Source: an uncultured Clostridium sp. | Lineage (GTDB): Bacteria > Bacillota > Clostridia > Lachnospirales > Lachnospiraceae | Assembly (NCBI GenBank): GCA_947644195.1 | Contig: CANRZB010000034.1 | Location: forward strand, 1 to 41,768 | Reading direction: 5' to 3' | Length of the DNA: 41,768 nucleotides | Shown here: piece by piece, positions 40,164-41,768 of the stretch | Position numbering within the stretch: the first letter of the stretch is position 1 | How the letters are laid out: every line of letters starts with the position of its first letter | Notes under the pieces: generated by a model | Databases searched by the model: none | Told to the model about the DNA's origin: nothing | Seen by the model: only the letters and a program-made list of their open reading frames with translations | Program-made: the position numbers and the translations under genes

Positions 40164-41768
40164 TCAAATCACCAACTTCACTGGATTAATCACGAAAATC
40201 CCTCTTTCTGACAATCCTCGCAATACAAAAATATCAGCATATTTCCTCCACACTTTCTTTGCCGTTTTTACTCTTGGATTCCTATATCCACCGGCAAATA
40301 CATTCTTTCCTACATTTCCCAATTGTAAGCGATTTGTCTTTACTCCAATATATCGCAAATTTTCACAATCCTGAAAAGCATGATCCCCAATCTTCTTTAC
40401 CTTTTTCGGTATGATGATTAATGTCAATGAGGTGCAGTTCCTGAAAGAACTTTCTTTGATAACCGTCACATTCTTGCCAAGCTCTACTTTCTTAAGCTTT
40501 TTGCATCCATAAAACGCCTTTTTCCCAATGCTCTTAATATTTTTGCCCATAGAGACCTCTGTTAATTTTTTATTTCCTGCAAAAGCCTGATTTTCTATGC
40601 TCGTTACCCGATATTTCTTGCCCTGAATGGTAATGCTGGATGGAATCGTCACTTTTTTTGCATTTTTGCTAGTACTTTTCCGATATGCCACTGTCCTCGT
40701 CTTTCCCGTGGCTGTGACTCGGTAAATCCCCTTCGTCTTTTTATTCCGATACCGGTCCCCTACTTTTACCTTGTTTCCTTTTGCTGGCGCTTTGGTTACC
40801 AAAGGAGATACCGTCATTCCCGGACCAGGTTTCCCGGTTATTCCAGGAGATCCGCTGGTTCCCGGCTTCTCGCTTTCTGTCGGCGATGTGCTGGTTCCCG
40901 GTTTTTCACTTTCCGATGGCGATGCACTCGTTCCGGGCTGTTCACTCGGCGCTGGTGATGCACTCGTCCCCGGCTGTTCACTCGGTGATGGCGATGCACT
41001 CGTTTCCGGCTGTTCACTCGGCGATGGCGATGCACTCGTCCCCGGCTGTTCACTCGGCGATGGCGATGCACTCGTTCCCGGCTGTTCACTCGCTGATGGC
41101 GATGCACTCGTTCCCGGCTGTTCACTCGCTGACGGCGATGTACTCGGCGTCGGATTTACCGTTGGCTTTGACGTCGGATTTACCGTTGGCTTCGACGTTG
41201 GATTTACCGTTGGTTTCGACGTTGGATTTATTGTTGGCTTCGACGTTGGGTTTATCGTTGGTTTCGACGTTGGATTTATTGTTGGTTTCGGCGTTTGCGT
41301 TACCACCGGCCGCTCCTCCGTTACTGTTACCGTACAGGTCATCGTTCCTGCATTGCTTCCCTCAGCACGAATTGTCGCTGTGCCGGCCTTCTTCGCTACA
41401 ATCTGAACGCTGGCGCCTTCCTCCATCTTCGTATAAACCGGCGCCTTTACCACCGCTACCTGATTGTTGTCAGAATGCCAGCGCACATAATTCCCATTAG
41501 CACCAGTAACAGATGCAATGCTCAGTGTCTTCTCCGTCCCGCTTCCTAAATCGATTGTCAACGATTTCGTCTCTAGGGTAACTAACGGATTTTGCTGGCC
41601 TTTGGAATACTCTGTCAAAGGATTTGCCCAAATCTTCAGATCATATTCTTCCGCATTAATACATTTCATGTTGCTCAAATCCATAACATACATTATATTT
41701 GAAAGAGTTACAGCATCTATTATCATAGTATAGGTGTTTAAGCGATTAGGGGCTAATGCCTTGACTCG
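40164..41768 (-). CDS. Surface protein with Ig-like (BIG2) domain, Pro/Ser/Thr repeats and BspA-type leucine-rich repeats, 5' end beyond window
   Basis: The frame is open to the right edge with no stop, so the true start is outside; an internal ATG at 41726 is not a convincing start. Using that ATG as residue 1, residues 50-138 form a BIG2-like domain (KTLSIASVTGANGNYVRWHSDNNQVAVV, AKKAGTATIRAEGSNAGTMTCTVTV). Six 8-residue KPTINPTS units (146-193) and about eight 12-residue SPSPSEQPGTSA units (195-293) follow. The C-terminal half has LRR_5/BspA repeats (IPSSITIQGKKYRVTSIENQAF, IGKKAFYGCKKLKKVELGKNV, IGDHAFQDCENLRYI). No LPXTG or cell-wall-binding motif is seen at the end, which is odd for a surface protein. 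Probably a cell-surface adhesin or structural protein; ligand unknown. Confidence 0.85.
   Translation of the reverse strand, partial: RVKALAPNRLNTYTMIIDAVTLSNIMYVMDLSNMKCINAEEYDLKIWANPLTEYSKGQQNPLVTLETKSLTIDLGSGTEKTLSIASVTGANGNYVRWHSDNNQVAVVKAPVYTKMEEGASVQIVAKKAGTATIRAEGSNAGTMTCTVTVTEERPVVTQTPKPTINPTSKPTINPTSKPTINPTSKPTVNPTSKPTVNPTSKPTVNPTPSTSPSASEQPGTSASPSASEQPGTSASPSPSEQPGTSASPSPSEQPETSASPSPSEQPGTSASPAPSEQPGTSASPSESEKPGTSTSPTESEKPGTSGSPGITGKPGPGMTVSPLVTKAPAKGNKVKVGDRYRNKKTKGIYRVTATGKTRTVAYRKSTSKNAKKVTIPSSITIQGKKYRVTSIENQAFAGNKKLTEVSMGKNIKSIGKKAFYGCKKLKKVELGKNVTVIKESSFRNCTSLTLIIIPKKVKKIGDHAFQDCENLRYIGVKTNRLQLGNVGKNVFAGGYRNPRVKTAKKVWRKYADIFVLRGLSERGIFVINPVKLVI
40848..41144 (-). repeat. 36-bp coding repeats (SPSPSEQPGTSA type)
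   Basis: About eight in-frame units of 12 codons, the central ones nearly identical in DNA. They code for a stiff Ser/Pro/Glu/Thr linker between the Ig-like and leucine-rich parts. Copy number is likely to vary among strains. Confidence 0.9.
41148..41291 (-). repeat. 24-bp coding repeats (KPTINPTS type)
   Basis: Six in-frame 8-codon units; the first three carry Ile and the last three Val at one position, suggesting stepwise duplication. They form the first half of the linker. Confidence 0.9.

Noticed and set aside
40771-41500. Long plus-strand open frames rich in VGFDVGFT or HSFPAVHS repeats
   Set aside because: They are antisense shadows of the Pro/Ser/Thr repeats of the minus-strand surface protein; stop-free repeats open all frames.

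Overview
The window looks like a chromosomal segment of a Gram-positive gut-type clostridium, most likely Lachnospiraceae. This rests on moderate-to-low GC, strong AGGAGG-type ribosome binding sites, TTGACA/TATAAT promoters, the yhbY-nadD-yqeK-rsfS neighbourhood, LytR-CpsA-Psr proteins, an ANTAR protein beside a glutamine-synthetase-like gene, and clostridial solute-binding-protein and Ig/leucine-rich-repeat surface proteins. I recognised no tRNA, rRNA, CRISPR array or transposase.

Layout. (1) 1-6550, accessory envelope region on the minus strand: a secreted protein with a papain/NlpC-like C-terminal domain, three short paralogues of extracellular solute-binding proteins (two almost identical at DNA level), a small secreted protein, and the start of an FtsX-type ABC permease. 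Two promoters here share a long conserved upstream block, so the locus may be co-regulated. (2) 6549-20600, nitrogen and carbamoyl-phosphate block on the minus strand: gltB, gltD, a glutamine-synthetase homologue that has lost many catalytic residues, an ANTAR protein with a degenerate receiver domain, carA, carB and a fructosamine-kinase family gene. The gltB leader carries an intrinsic terminator that overlaps a hairpin with an A1/G4 hexaloop, the signature bound by ANTAR antiterminators. Together these parts suggest a nitrogen-responsive antitermination circuit whose sensor may be a dead glutamine synthetase. This is the best candidate here for an undescribed system. (3) 20607-26400: holA, a chemoreceptor with an extracytoplasmic CZB-like zinc site, a class V aminotransferase with an ECF-transporter S subunit, and lexA with an overlapping SOS-like box.

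(4) 26410-33200: an ECF sigma factor overlapping a membrane-anchored beta-propeller protein (probable anti-sigma/sensor), then a ribosome/NAD cluster (yhbY, nadD, yqeK ... rsfS) interrupted by a fructokinase and a degenerate aquaporin-family protein. The rsfS leader contains a 36-bp tandem repeat. (5) 33360-41768, cell surface: a D,D-carboxypeptidase with Asn-rich repeats, two tandem LCP proteins, a large flagellin interrupted by a single in-frame TAG, a small DUF4321-type membrane protein, and a repeat-rich Ig-like/BspA-like leucine-rich-repeat surface protein that runs off the right edge.

All assignments come from reading the sequence and from remembered family motifs. No database search was run, and residue comparisons with B. 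subtilis GlnA were made from memory.
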